Shown: positions 41,444 to 50,443 of the stretch, one piece after another
Position numbering within the stretch: the first letter of the stretch is position 1
Layout of the letters: every line of letters starts with the position of its first letter
NCBI GenBank assembly: GCA_020635035.1
Contig: JACKAO010000001.1
Coordinates: 186,001 to 250,000 of the forward strand
Length of the DNA stretch: 64,000 nt
Direction of reading: 5' to 3'
Source of the DNA: Calditrichia bacterium
GTDB lineage: Bacteria; Calditrichota; Calditrichia; Calditrichales; J004
Notes under the pieces: model-generated
Seen by the model: the letters and a program-made list of their open reading frames with translations, nothing else
Told to the model about the DNA's origin: nothing
The model's database searches: none
Translations under genes and position numbers: made by a program

Positions 41444-42939
41444 TGACTTCTTTATTCAAAACTTTTTATGGAAAAATCTCACTTATATTCCTTGGTTTAC
41501 TTTTTCTTCTGGGCACTGTCCAGATAATAATATCAGTTCAGTCATCTCTTAATTTTGTATGCGAAACCGATCAGACAATTAACCGGGATTTAGCTCAAAA
41601 TCTTGCCGGAGAATTTCAGCCTTTCCTGCAGGATACAATTGATTACGCAGCCATCGAAAATATTATTCATAATCTGATGGTGATGAATCCGCGGGTAGAA
41701 ATATACCTGACAGATGCACGGGGTAACCTGGAGGTTTTCTTTGCAGATCCTGAAAAAATAAAATTAAAAACTATTAATACCATTCCAATTAAAGCTTTCC
41801 TTCAGAAAAAAGACAAAAAAGCTTTTCCAATAATGGGTGATGACCCAAAGACTGAAGACCGCAAGAAAGTGTTTTCTGCAGCGGAAATCCAGTTGCGCCC
41901 GGGAGAAAAAGGCTATTTGTATATTATTCTCGGCAGTGAATTATACGACAATGCCATCAGTGGAGTAGGTGGAAGCTATATATTAAGTACAACTGCTTTT
42001 ACATTTGGAGTTATTCTAATCTTCGGCGGTATTCTTGGTTCTGTTCTCTTCTTCAATCTTACAAAAAGATTAAGACATATGACACATGTCGTAAAAGAGT
42101 TTGAAAAAGGTAACTATGAACAACGCATCGAACTTTCCAGCAATGATGAAGTAGGGCAGCTAAGTAATGCATTTAATCGGATGGCAGAAAAGATTAATTT
42201 AAGTATGGATGAGTTACGTAAGAACGACAGTTTACGCCGTGAACTTATCGCAAATATTTCGCATGATTTGCGAAGTCCGCTTGCATCTATTCAGGGATAT
42301 ATAGAAACAATTCTGATGAAAGATGAGAGCATGAGCCCCGGGCAAAGGAGAAAATTTCTGGAAACTGTTTTAACAAGTGTCACAAATTTGAACCTGTTGG
42401 TGATGGAACTTTTTGAACTCTCAAAACTTGATGCCATGCAAACTAAACCACAACCTGAACCGTTTTCAATTGCCGAACTGCTGCAGGATGTCGTTTTAAA
42501 ATTCCAGCCGCAGGCTGAGAATAAACAGATAAATCTGATAACTAAAATTCCGACAAAATTACCCATGGTTATAGGCGATATCGGAATGATGGACAGGGTT
42601 CTATCAAATCTTATTGATAATGCCATCCGTTACACGGAATTAAACGGAAAAGTGGTTATTTCATTGTCGGAAAATGATAATAAGGTAAACGTTAAAGTAT
42701 CAGACACCGGTGAAGGTATCCCTGAAGAAGACTTGCCCTTTATTTTTGGAAGATTGTTCAGAGTGGAAAAAAGCCGCTCAAAAAATTCAGGCGGGAGTGG
42801 ACTTGGTCTTGCAATTGTCAAAAAGATTATTGAAGCACATAACAGCACAATTACTGTAAAAAGTGAATTAAACATTGGGACAACATTTCTATTTACGCTT
42901 GATAAATATCAGATTTCTCCGGTAAAAGTTAAAGTTTGA
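41443..42939 (+). CDS. Membrane sensor histidine kinase with HAMP domain
   Basis: The 498-residue kinase has two transmembrane segments (about residues 9-29 and 185-207) flanking an extracytoplasmic sensor of about 150 residues (with DARGNLEVFFADPEKI), a HAMP domain (about 205-258; FEKGNYEQRIELSSNDEVGQLSNAFN), a DHp domain with phosphoacceptor His274 in ANISHDLRSPLASIQGYIET, and a HATPase_c domain (N-box NLIDNAIRYTE, DTGEGIPEED, GSGLGLAIV). Ligand is unknown. It is coupled by one-base overlap to the OmpR-type regulator and converges on the phosphopantetheinyl transferase gene. Confidence 0.96.
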   Translation: MTSLFKTFYGKISLIFLGLLFLLGTVQIIISVQSSLNFVCETDQTINRDLAQNLAGEFQPFLQDTIDYAAIENIIHNLMVMNPRVEIYLTDARGNLEVFFADPEKIKLKTINTIPIKAFLQKKDKKAFPIMGDDPKTEDRKKVFSAAEIQLRPGEKGYLYIILGSELYDNAISGVGGSYILSTTAFTFGVILIFGGILGSVLFFNLTKRLRHMTHVVKEFEKGNYEQRIELSSNDEVGQLSNAFNRMAEKINLSMDELRKNDSLRRELIANISHDLRSPLASIQGYIETILMKDESMSPGQRRKFLETVLTSVTNLNLLVMELFELSKLDAMQTKPQPEPFSIAELLQDVVLKFQPQAENKQINLITKIPTKLPMVIGDIGMMDRVLSNLIDNAIRYTELNGKVVISLSENDNKVNVKVSDTGEGIPEEDLPFIFGRLFRVEKSRSKNSGGSGLGLAIVKKIIEAHNSTITVKSELNIGTTFLFTLDKYQISPVKVKV

Positions 42940-42950
42940 GTTTAAAAATT

Positions 42951-43685
42951 TTAAAGCGAACAAGCTCTCCAATACTTTGTCTCAAAATTTACAGCTCTTA
43001 AAGTAAATGCTGCAGCATACTCATTATCAATCAAAACATTTTTCATGGTCCATTTCTCTGGATCATCATGTGGTTTTCTGATAGCCAATATTTCCGCATT
43101 TGCTCCGGGTTTAAGTGAAACATCGAAAGTGTTCAGGGGTAAAGACAAGCCCAACCCAACCGCTTTAATAAAAGCTTCTTTACGTGTCCAGCAATTGAAA
43201 AACCCCTGCAGTCGTTGATCTATATCTAAACTTAAATAGTCATTTATTTCTTTTTTTGAGAAAAACCTTCGGGCGATATCTTCTCTGGTCATTTTATGGC
43301 GGAATCTTTCTACATCAACACCAATTTCTGAAATTGGTGTAATAGCGATTAGTCCAAAATTTCCTGAATGAGAAACATTAAAATATAAATTAGGAGCTGA
43401 TTCTAAATATGGCTTACCATGTTCATTATATCCGAATGCTATTTCCCTTGTTTCTGTGTTTAGCATCCGGGAAAGAATTTTCTTTAAAGTACCTTTTGTT
43501 ATAATGTACCGGTTTTTGTCATTTTCAAAATAAAATTTATCCCCCCTTTGCTTTTCCTCGGGCGAAAGTACGGGAAGAATTTCATTTAATTTTTCCTGAC
43601 ATTTTTTATAATTCAACAACCAAAGATGGACAACATTGCCTTCTTTAAAGGAGTCAGGTGATGGAGTAGACCAGCCGCTATTCAT
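42951..43685 (-). CDS. 4'-phosphopantetheinyl transferase (Sfp type)
   Basis: The 244-residue protein transfers 4'-phosphopantetheine from CoA to carrier proteins. Seen: the N-terminal half with ILPVLSPEEKQRGDKFYFENDKNRYIITKG, FNVSHSGNFGLIAI near residue 105, the Mg-binding IGVDVERF near residue 118, and WTRKEAFIKAVGLGLSLPL near residue 165. Length fits the Sfp/Gsp class that serves PKS/NRPS or broad carriers rather than the short AcpS. No carrier-protein or synthase gene is adjacent in the window. It lies 73 bases downstream of an AraC-type regulator in the same direction and may be cotranscribed with it. Confidence 0.93.
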   Translation of the reverse strand: MNSGWSTPSPDSFKEGNVVHLWLLNYKKCQEKLNEILPVLSPEEKQRGDKFYFENDKNRYIITKGTLKKILSRMLNTETREIAFGYNEHGKPYLESAPNLYFNVSHSGNFGLIAITPISEIGVDVERFRHKMTREDIARRFFSKKEINDYLSLDIDQRLQGFFNCWTRKEAFIKAVGLGLSLPLNTFDVSLKPGANAEILAIRKPHDDPEKWTMKNVLIDNEYAAAFTLRAVNFETKYWRACSL

Positions 43686-43758
43686 AAACCCTGAATATTA
43701 GTAAATAATTAAAAGGTTAAGTTTAAAAAAAATAAATAACAACTTTTAAAGGGGGTAG

Positions 43759-44496
43759 CTAATCTTTTGTTTTAATAAGATTTTGCCAGGAAACGCCGTG
43801 TCTTATTTTAAAGGAGCGACTGAAAGCAGACAGATTCTTATAATCCAGAATTTTGTATATATGTCCGGGTTTCATATTGCGTTCAAAAAGGAGAACATCT
43901 TCATAATGCTGAATAAGACGTTGTTTAAATTCCCTGAAATTTAGCCCAAAATAGTGTCTGAATTCTTTACGAAAATGGCTTTGTGAGATGTTTAAATATT
44001 CTGCAAGATTCTCTGCATTGCATTTTTTCAAACTGGTATTTTCAATAAAATGAAGAATTTTTACTGATCTTTCTGGTAAACCTGCAGAGTTGGATGGAAG
44101 CAAATCTGCTGGAATTTTTTTCCAGTGATTATTTACAAGCTTATTTAACGCATCATGCATATTAATCTGACGTTTTTCGCCAACAAAACAATAACTGACA
44201 CCTGCCCGGTAAAATTCTGAAAACTCGTTGTTTTTGAGAATAGGGTTAAAATAAATTATTGTTAATAACGGATTGTGAGCATAAAGATAATACAGGTTCT
44301 TTATTAGTCTTTTTGAGAAAGCTGTTGCACAAATAAAAATGTCAATCTCTTCTTCAATAATAAACTGTTCCATCTGCAAGAATTTATCATAATCTTCTTT
44401 TTCATAACAAACAGGATGATTTTTAAATTCATTGAAGACGTCTTGCAGCTCAGGTAACTGCCCGTCGTTTTCGTAATATACAAGGATTGCCGACAA
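43759..44496 (-). CDS. AraC-type regulator with degenerate receiver-like N-terminus
   Basis: The 245-residue protein has an N-terminal alpha/beta region (about 1-115) with a receiver-like rhythm (SAILVYYENDGQLPELQDVFNEF, EEEIDIFICATAF, LLTIIYFNPILKNNEFSEFYRAGVSYCFVG) but no acidic pocket and no aspartate at the phosphoacceptor position (FICATAF). The C-terminal part (about 140-243) carries AraC-type tandem helix-turn-helix: LAEYLNISQSHFRKEFRHYFGLNFREF and YKILDYKNLSAFSRSFKIRHGVSW. I infer a regulator that does not respond to phosphorylation by the standard mechanism. It is divergent from ppdK, which it may regulate. Confidence 0.82.
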   Translation of the reverse strand: MSAILVYYENDGQLPELQDVFNEFKNHPVCYEKEDYDKFLQMEQFIIEEEIDIFICATAFSKRLIKNLYYLYAHNPLLTIIYFNPILKNNEFSEFYRAGVSYCFVGEKRQINMHDALNKLVNNHWKKIPADLLPSNSAGLPERSVKILHFIENTSLKKCNAENLAEYLNISQSHFRKEFRHYFGLNFREFKQRLIQHYEDVLLFERNMKPGHIYKILDYKNLSAFSRSFKIRHGVSWQNLIKTKD

Positions 44497-44786
44497 TTTT
44501 TCCTCCGTGATAATGTCAGCGTGAAAGATACTATAATACTTTTTATGCAGAAATGGTTCTGATGCAGATACTACATTAAAGTAATCAAATTAAGTATAAT
44601 CATAAATTGAAATTACTTTGTGATTAAAAGCGCAGATAAGATGTAAAATCTTTTTTAAAAACCTTTTAAATATTTTCATTGATTAAAAATTTTAAGTAAC
44701 TTAGAAACTTAAATTATTAAGGATAAGAGAACCAAATAGATTAAAAATCTAATGTAGATAATAAAAATATAGTTTGGAGGTTTAAG
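44497..44786. promoter_or_regulatory. Divergent promoter region between AraC-type regulator and ppdK
   Basis: This 290-base AT-rich gap must drive both divergent genes. AAAGTAAT (44578-44585) and ATTACTTT (44612-44619) form an 8-base inverted repeat with a 26-base spacer that could be an operator for the adjacent regulator. The ppdK ribosome binding site GGAGG is at 44776-44780. No small ORF or RNA gene is recognisable. Confidence 0.45.
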
Positions 44787-47462
44787 ATGTCAGATAAATT
44801 TGTTTATTCCTTCGGGGCAGGCAAGGCAGAAGGCCGCGCAGATATGAAATTGCTCCTTGGGGGAAAAGGTGCTAACCTTTCAGAAATGTCCAATATTGGT
44901 ATTCCCGTGCCCGCTGGTTTTACAATATCAACGGAGGTATGTACCCAGTATTATGAAAATAACGGACAATATCTGGATGCTGTGAAAACTCAGGTTAAAG
45001 CGGGTGTTGAGCATATAGAAAAAGTCATGGATGCTTCTTTCGGCGACAAACACAATCCGCTGCTAGTCTCAGTAAGATCTGGTGCACCGGCATCTATGCC
45101 AGGTATGATGGATACAGTTTTAAATCTTGGTTTAAATGATGAAACAGTAACTGGTATTATTGAAAAATCCGGCAATGAACGCTTTGGTTGGGATTCTTAC
45201 CGACGTTTTGTCCAAATGTATGGTGATGTAGTAATGGGTCTCAAGCCCGAATCAAAAGAAGAAGAAGATCCTTTTGAAATAATTATTGATCAGGTAAAAG
45301 AAAAAAAAGGTGTTAACCTTGATACAGAATTATCCGCTTCAGACCTTAAAGAACTCGTAAGTCTGTTTAAAAAAGCTATTAAAGATAAAACTGGAAAAGA
45401 ATTTCCAACAGATCCCTGGGAACAATTGTGGGGTGCAATCAGTGCAGTTTTTGGTTCATGGAATAATGCACGCGCAATTAAATACCGTAAATTAAATAAT
45501 ATTCCTGCAAATTGGGGCACCGCTGTTAACGTACAAGCTATGGTTTATGGAAACATGGGTGATGATTGTGCTACAGGTGTTGCATTCACAAGAGACCCGG
45601 CCACAGGCGAAAGAAAATTTTATGGTGAATATCTGATTAATGCGCAGGGTGAAGACGTAGTTGCTGGTATCCGTACACCACAACCTGTGAATGAATCCAC
45701 TCGCAGCGAAGCTTCTCAAAAAACTCTAGAATCAATCATGCCTGAAGCATATAAAGAGCTGGAAAATATTTATAAAAAATTAGAGAACCACTACAAAGAT
45801 ATGCAGGATATCGAATTTACAATCCAAAAAGGTAGATTGTGGATGCTGCAAACACGTAATGGAAAAAGAACAGCCGCAGCTGCTGTAAGAATTGCCGTTG
45901 AAATGGTGGATGAAGGCTTGATTGATAAAAAGACCGCTGTAATGCGTGTAGAACCAAATCAATTGGACCAGTTGCTGCATCCGACTTTTGATCCTGCTGC
46001 CAAGAAAAAAGTAGTTGCAAAAGGTTTACCTGCTTCTCCAGGTGCAGCTACAGGTAAAATTGTTTTTCATGCAGATGATGCAGAAGAATGGCATTCAAAA
46101 GGTGAAGATGTAATTCTTGTTCGTATAGAAACATCCCCAGAAGATATAGGTGGTATGAACGTTGCGAAAGGTATTCTTACTTCCCGTGGCGGTATGACTT
46201 CGCATGCTGCTGTTGTTGCCCGTGGTATGGGTACCTGCTGTGTGGCCGGTTGCAGTGAACTTAAAATTAATTACAAAGAAAAAACAATGAAAGTCGGTTC
46301 AAATGTGTTTACTGAAGGTGACTGGATTTCTTTGGATGGTTCTGAAGGTGTTGTAATTGAAGGAAAAGTACCTACTGTTGATCCTGAGTTATCAGGTAAT
46401 TTTGGAAAATTAATGGGCTGGGCAGACGAATTCAGAAAATTAAGGGTTCGCACCAATGCAGACACACCGCATGATTCTGAAGTTGCCCGTAATTTTGGCG
46501 CGGAAGGTATTGGTCTTTGCCGCACGGAACACATGTTTTTTGAAGGAGATCGTATTAAAGCCGTTCGTGAAATGATTCTTGCTGATGATGAAACCGGCCG
46601 CCGTAAAGCCTTAGAAAAATTATTGCCATACCAGAGAGATGACTTTTATGGTATATTTAAGGCTATGCATGATCTTCCTGTTACTATTCGTACATTAGAC
46701 CCGCCTTTGCATGAGTTCTTACCCCACGAAGATGCCAATCAGCAGGAAATGGCTGATGAAATGGGTGTAACTCTTGATGTTGTTAAATCAAAAGTTGATG
46801 CGCTGCATGAATTTAATCCGATGCTCGGACATCGTGGCTGCCGTTTAGGTATCACTTATCCTGAAATTACAGAAATGCAGGCTCGCGCAATTATTGAAGC
46901 AGCTTGCCAGCTGAAAAAAGAAGGCGTTAATGTCCTGCCTGAAATTATGATACCTTTAGTAGGTTCAAAAGCAGAGCTTGCAAACCAGAAAACAGTTGTG
47001 GTTGAAACTGCTGAAAAAGTTATGGAAGAAAAAGGTATAAAAGTGGATTACATGGTTGGTACTATGATTGAAATTCCACGCGCTGCTCTTACAGCAGATC
47101 AGGTTGCAGAAGAAGCTGAATTCTTCTCCTTTGGCACGAATGACCTTACTCAGATGACATTCGGGTTCAGCAGGGATGATGCCGGTAAATTCCTTAAAGA
47201 ATATGATGATAAAGGTATCCTTCCGGATGATCCTTTCCAGTCTCTCGATCAAACCGGGGTAGGTCAGCTGGTAGAGATGGCTGTAAAAAAAGGACGTACA
47301 ACCAAGCCGAACCTAAAAACAGGAATTTGTGGTGAGCATGGTGGTGATCCCAGATCTGTGGAATTCTGTCACAGAGTAGGACTTAATTATGTAAGTTGTT
47401 CACCATATCGTGTACCAATTGCACGTTTAGCCGCAGCTCAGGCAGTAATAAAAGAAAAATAA
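44787..47462 (+). CDS. ppdK: Pyruvate, phosphate dikinase
   Basis: PPDK interconverts pyruvate, ATP and phosphate with PEP, AMP and pyrophosphate. The 891-residue protein has the full architecture: N-terminal ATP-grasp domain (LLGGKGANLSEM, SVRSGAPASMPGMMDTVLNLGL in parts, GTAVNVQAMVYGNMGDD), the central phosphohistidine domain with His473 in GGMTSHAAVVARGMG, and the C-terminal TIM-barrel PEP/pyruvate domain (CRTEHMFF, LGHRGCRLGITYPEI, MIEIPRAALTA, FFSFGTNDLTQMTFGFSRDD, GICGEHGG). It is preceded by a strong GGAGG site and followed by two hairpins. It is transcribed alone and is probably highly expressed. Confidence 0.98.
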   Translation: MSDKFVYSFGAGKAEGRADMKLLLGGKGANLSEMSNIGIPVPAGFTISTEVCTQYYENNGQYLDAVKTQVKAGVEHIEKVMDASFGDKHNPLLVSVRSGAPASMPGMMDTVLNLGLNDETVTGIIEKSGNERFGWDSYRRFVQMYGDVVMGLKPESKEEEDPFEIIIDQVKEKKGVNLDTELSASDLKELVSLFKKAIKDKTGKEFPTDPWEQLWGAISAVFGSWNNARAIKYRKLNNIPANWGTAVNVQAMVYGNMGDDCATGVAFTRDPATGERKFYGEYLINAQGEDVVAGIRTPQPVNESTRSEASQKTLESIMPEAYKELENIYKKLENHYKDMQDIEFTIQKGRLWMLQTRNGKRTAAAAVRIAVEMVDEGLIDKKTAVMRVEPNQLDQLLHPTFDPAAKKKVVAKGLPASPGAATGKIVFHADDAEEWHSKGEDVILVRIETSPEDIGGMNVAKGILTSRGGMTSHAAVVARGMGTCCVAGCSELKINYKEKTMKVGSNVFTEGDWISLDGSEGVVIEGKVPTVDPELSGNFGKLMGWADEFRKLRVRTNADTPHDSEVARNFGAEGIGLCRTEHMFFEGDRIKAVREMILADDETGRRKALEKLLPYQRDDFYGIFKAMHDLPVTIRTLDPPLHEFLPHEDANQQEMADEMGVTLDVVKSKVDALHEFNPMLGHRGCRLGITYPEITEMQARAIIEAACQLKKEGVNVLPEIMIPLVGSKAELANQKTVVVETAEKVMEEKGIKVDYMVGTMIEIPRAALTADQVAEEAEFFSFGTNDLTQMTFGFSRDDAGKFLKEYDDKGILPDDPFQSLDQTGVGQLVEMAVKKGRTTKPNLKTGICGEHGGDPRSVEFCHRVGLNYVSCSPYRVPIARLAAAQAVIKEK

Positions 47463-47466
47463 AAAA

Positions 47467-47484
47467 ACCGCATTATAGCGGTTC
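47467..47484 (+). terminator. First hairpin after ppdK
   Basis: AACCGC / GCGGTT, a perfect 6-base stem with 6-base loop ATTATA, four bases after the ppdK stop codon, followed by a short CTTT. It is an auxiliary or partial intrinsic terminator. Confidence 0.6.
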
Positions 47485-47496
47485 TTTAAATCGTTG

Positions 47497-47549
47497 AGGA
47501 AATTTCCAGGCCAACAAGGGATTCAATAGGAAATTTCCTCTTTTTTTTT
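47497..47549 (+). terminator. Strong intrinsic terminator after ppdK
   Basis: GAGGAAATTTCC (47497-47508) and GGAAATTTCCTC (47530-47541) form a perfect 12-base stem with a 21-base loop, directly followed by eight T residues (47542-47549). This is the clearest rho-independent terminator in the window. Confidence 0.9.
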
Positions 47550-47634
47550 AGTATATTTTATAAACAATAGTTATATAGATTTATAATATAAATATAGCAT
47601 ATCCGTCATTGTGATCTAAGCTGCAAAAAATCTC

Positions 47635-48633
47635 ATGAAAAAGATACTTGTCATTCATACAGGTGGTACATTCGGCATGGTTCCTATGGAGCCTGATCAG
47701 GTACTTGCACCAGGTAATCTTCAGGATGAATTATTAAACCATATCCCGGAAGTTAATCAGATTGCAGAAATTGATGTTCAGATCGTTTGTAATGAAGATA
47801 GCTCAAATCTTGGGATAAGTGCCTGGAATAGCCTTGCTGAAGTTATTTATTCACATATGGATAAATATGATGGGTTTGTGATCGTTCATGGCACAGATAC
47901 AATGGTTTACAGCGCAGCTGCATTGTCTTACTCACTTATAAATCTGCAAAAACCAGTTATTTTTACAGGTGCTCAGCTGCCTTTGGCAAAGATACGATCC
48001 GATGCCCGGTTAAATTTTATAGATGCATTGGAAGTTGCCACCCGCCAGATTAATGAAGTGCTCATTGTTTTTGGACAAAGGATACTACGTGGCAATCGTT
48101 CAAAAAAGACCAGTATATCAAATTATGGTGCATATTATTCGCCGAATTATCCATTGATTGGGGAAATCGGCCTGAATCTGGAAATTGAAAACTCACTTCT
48201 TTTAAGGCCGTCCGGAAAGTTTATTTATGATCCGGGATTTGAACCTTCACTTTTAAATATTTTAATTTATCCGGAATGTGATCCGGTTTTTTATGAAAGT
48301 ATTGTTGAAAACAAAGCTCTTCGCGCCATCCAGATTATCGGATTTGGTGCAGGCAATCTTCCGGAGCGAAATAAGGAATGGATCCGGTTTATTAGGAAAT
48401 GTGTAGACAATAAAAAAGCAGTATTTATAAATAGCAGTTCGGCGCATGGTAAAATAAATCTGGATATTTACGAAAGCGGTCACAATGTTTTAAAAGCCGG
48501 GGCCGTTGGATGTAAAAATATGACTATCGAAGCCACAACAGTTAAGATTATGAAGGCATTGCATAAATATAGTGAATTACAGGATATCTATTCTTACACT
48601 CTAAGTAATATTGCCGGTGAGATTGACCTTTGA
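47635..48633 (+). CDS. ansA: Type I (cytosolic) L-asparaginase
   Basis: The 332-residue protein hydrolyses asparagine to aspartate and ammonia. Seen: the first catalytic threonine motif VIHTGGTFGMVP (Thr12), the second motif VIVHGTDTMVYSAAALSYSL near residue 85, GAQLPLAKIRSDARLN near residue 115 and GNRSKKTSISNYGAYYSPNYP near residue 148. No signal peptide, so the cytosolic type. The last codon region overlaps the TTG start of the deacylase gene by four bases (TTGA), the first of several tight overlaps that define a four-gene operon ending in efp. Confidence 0.92.
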   Translation: MKKILVIHTGGTFGMVPMEPDQVLAPGNLQDELLNHIPEVNQIAEIDVQIVCNEDSSNLGISAWNSLAEVIYSHMDKYDGFVIVHGTDTMVYSAAALSYSLINLQKPVIFTGAQLPLAKIRSDARLNFIDALEVATRQINEVLIVFGQRILRGNRSKKTSISNYGAYYSPNYPLIGEIGLNLEIENSLLLRPSGKFIYDPGFEPSLLNILIYPECDPVFYESIVENKALRAIQIIGFGAGNLPERNKEWIRFIRKCVDNKKAVFINSSSAHGKINLDIYESGHNVLKAGAVGCKNMTIEATTVKIMKALHKYSELQDIYSYTLSNIAGEIDL

Positions 48634-49559
48634 TTTCAATCTTCAGAAAACCAAAAGCATATATTGTTTTTTCATCGGAGTATCTTGTTGGTGTTTCAAC
48701 CTACGGCGACCATAACAGTTTTGACATCTATAAATACAAGCGAATCCGTGACCAGCTTATCACAGATAAACTTTTAAAATTAAAACATATTTTATATCCA
48801 CAACCGTGTTCTTATAATGATATTAACCTGGTGCATACTAATAATTACATTAGAAAAATTAAAGACCCTGTTTTTGTAAATCAGGCATTAAAAATAGAAG
48901 TGAATTCTGTGTGGGATAATACAGTTCTTGAATACTACAAAGCGGTATGCGGCGGGACGGTTTTTGCTGCATTTAATGCAATATCCTTGGGCAAACCGGT
49001 TTTTAATCTTGGCGGCGGATTTCATCATGCACAACCTGATAAAGCAGAAGGCTTCTGTCTTTTAAATGATATTGCAATTGCTATCAGGAAAATAAAATTA
49101 AAAACAGAGATAAAAAATATACTAATTGTTGATTTAGATTATCACCAGGGAAACGGAAATACAAAAATTTTCAAGGATGATGCATCTGTCTTCACATTTT
49201 CAATTCATGCTGATTGCTGGAATAAATTTGATGCGGTTGCTAATCTGGATGTTTTAGTTTCGTCAGATTTGTCCGACAGAGAGTATCTCAGGCAAATTAG
49301 GTTAAATCTGAAGGAAGTTTTAAGCAGTTTTAAAGCAGATTTAATTTTTTATATTGCCGGCTCTGATCCATACAAAGGTGACAATCTTGCTGATATGAAA
49401 ATTTCCAGAAAAGCAATGTTGCAAAGGAATGTATATATTTTAAGCAAAGCCAGGGAACACAAAATACCGATTGTGGTTTTACCGGGTGGCGGATATGGGC
49501 CTGACAGCTGGTTAATTTACTATGAATTCATTAAAGCAGCCTTAAAAGGGGTTCAATGA
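48630..49559 (+). CDS. Histone deacetylase-like (HDAC/AcuC/acetylpolyamine amidohydrolase superfamily) deacylase
   Basis: The 309-residue protein has the arginase-fold deacetylase motifs: NLGGGFHHAQPDKAEGFCLLNDIAIAI near residues 127-153 (tandem catalytic histidines), VDLDYHQGNGNTKIF near residue 168 with zinc ligands Asp and His, FSIHADCW near residue 190, and a C-terminal glycine-rich loop LPGGGYG. These enzymes remove acyl groups from lysine side chains or polyamines; the substrate is not predictable here. TTG start, overlapping the asparaginase stop by four bases; the stop overlaps the next start by four. The gene sits two genes before efp, which raises the possibility of a protein substrate in translation. 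Confidence 0.88.
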   Translation: MISIFRKPKAYIVFSSEYLVGVSTYGDHNSFDIYKYKRIRDQLITDKLLKLKHILYPQPCSYNDINLVHTNNYIRKIKDPVFVNQALKIEVNSVWDNTVLEYYKAVCGGTVFAAFNAISLGKPVFNLGGGFHHAQPDKAEGFCLLNDIAIAIRKIKLKTEIKNILIVDLDYHQGNGNTKIFKDDASVFTFSIHADCWNKFDAVANLDVLVSSDLSDREYLRQIRLNLKEVLSSFKADLIFYIAGSDPYKGDNLADMKISRKAMLQRNVYILSKAREHKIPIVVLPGGGYGPDSWLIYYEFIKAALKGVQ

Positions 49560-50443
49560 TGATTCGCTTAAGCAAACGTTTTAATGACTTTATAGAAAAA
49601 TCGTTGTCTTTGGATTGGCATGAAACTATCGGGCCTTTGGAAATTTCTGAAGATGATCTTTTTAATCGCAATATTGGAAAAAGAAGTGAAAACCTGTTTA
49701 TGGGTTACTTTTCTGTAAATGGTTTAAAAATAATTCTGGATCGTTATAAAATATCATCAAAACTTGCAAAAAAAGGATTTACAAATTTAAAAGTAGAAAT
49801 CAATACTACAGATCCATACAAGCACAAATTTATCCTTAAAAACACAACTGGTGAAGCAGAAGAAAAATTAATAGAGCTTGTTCTCCGGCGCGATTACATT
49901 ACTGTAGATATGCCTTTTAATACTCCTTTAAACGGACGTAAATTTGAAGCACTTGTTGTAGAGTGGCTTAAGATGCAAAATCCGAGAACTGGTTTTACCA
50001 GGAGTAAAAGCAGGCTTCCCGGTCAGGACTATCCCGGGTTGGGAATTGGCTCAGAAGCTTTGGAGTTATTAGTACTTGCGGCTCACAGATTAGGATTACA
50101 TGCGATTATTAATATTCCTGATCATTACCATAATGCATTTTTGTATTCTAAAATTTTCAACTATGAAAAGCCATACGATCAGGCTAAATTAGCCGCCATA
50201 ATGAGAGATACAAAAAAATATGATGTTTCTGAAGTAGCATGGGCCATTGAAGAAAAAGCTCTTCTGGATGTAAATGGTCTAAAGCCAGTAGACTGGTTTG
50301 TCGCAAAACAAGTTTTTCCACTATACAAAGAATGGGTTTATTTATATAAATCAAATCGTTACAGGTACGAAGTTTATAAAGAAATGAAAAAATTTAAGTT
50401 TAAAATTGATAAAAATTGGATTAACAGGAGAAAATATTTATGA
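49556..50443 (+). CDS. Uncharacterised protein with GNAT acetyltransferase-like C-terminal half
   Basis: I do not recognise this 295-residue protein as a named family. Residues about 1-125 form an unassigned N-terminal region (FNDFIEKSLSLDWHETIGPLEISEDDLFNR). The middle, from about 150, reads LPGQDYPGLGIGSEALELLVLAAHRLGLHAIINIPDHYHNAFLYSKIFNYEK across residues about 155-205 (quoted in parts: YPGLGIGSEALELLVLAA, HNAFLYSKIFNYE), which fits the GNAT acetyl-CoA loop, helix and the NAxxLYxKxGF motif. The C-terminal part is lysine-rich and basic. Start at 49556 overlaps the deacylase stop; stop overlaps the efp start by four bases (ATGA). Acyltransferase function is inference. Confidence 0.68.
   Translation: MMIRLSKRFNDFIEKSLSLDWHETIGPLEISEDDLFNRNIGKRSENLFMGYFSVNGLKIILDRYKISSKLAKKGFTNLKVEINTTDPYKHKFILKNTTGEAEEKLIELVLRRDYITVDMPFNTPLNGRKFEALVVEWLKMQNPRTGFTRSKSRLPGQDYPGLGIGSEALELLVLAAHRLGLHAIINIPDHYHNAFLYSKIFNYEKPYDQAKLAAIMRDTKKYDVSEVAWAIEEKALLDVNGLKPVDWFVAKQVFPLYKEWVYLYKSNRYRYEVYKEMKKFKFKIDKNWINRRKYL

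Noticed and set aside
45290..45520. 76-residue minus-strand frame within ppdK
   Set aside because: Several antisense frames of this kind occur in ppdK because of codon bias; none has a ribosome binding site or family signal.
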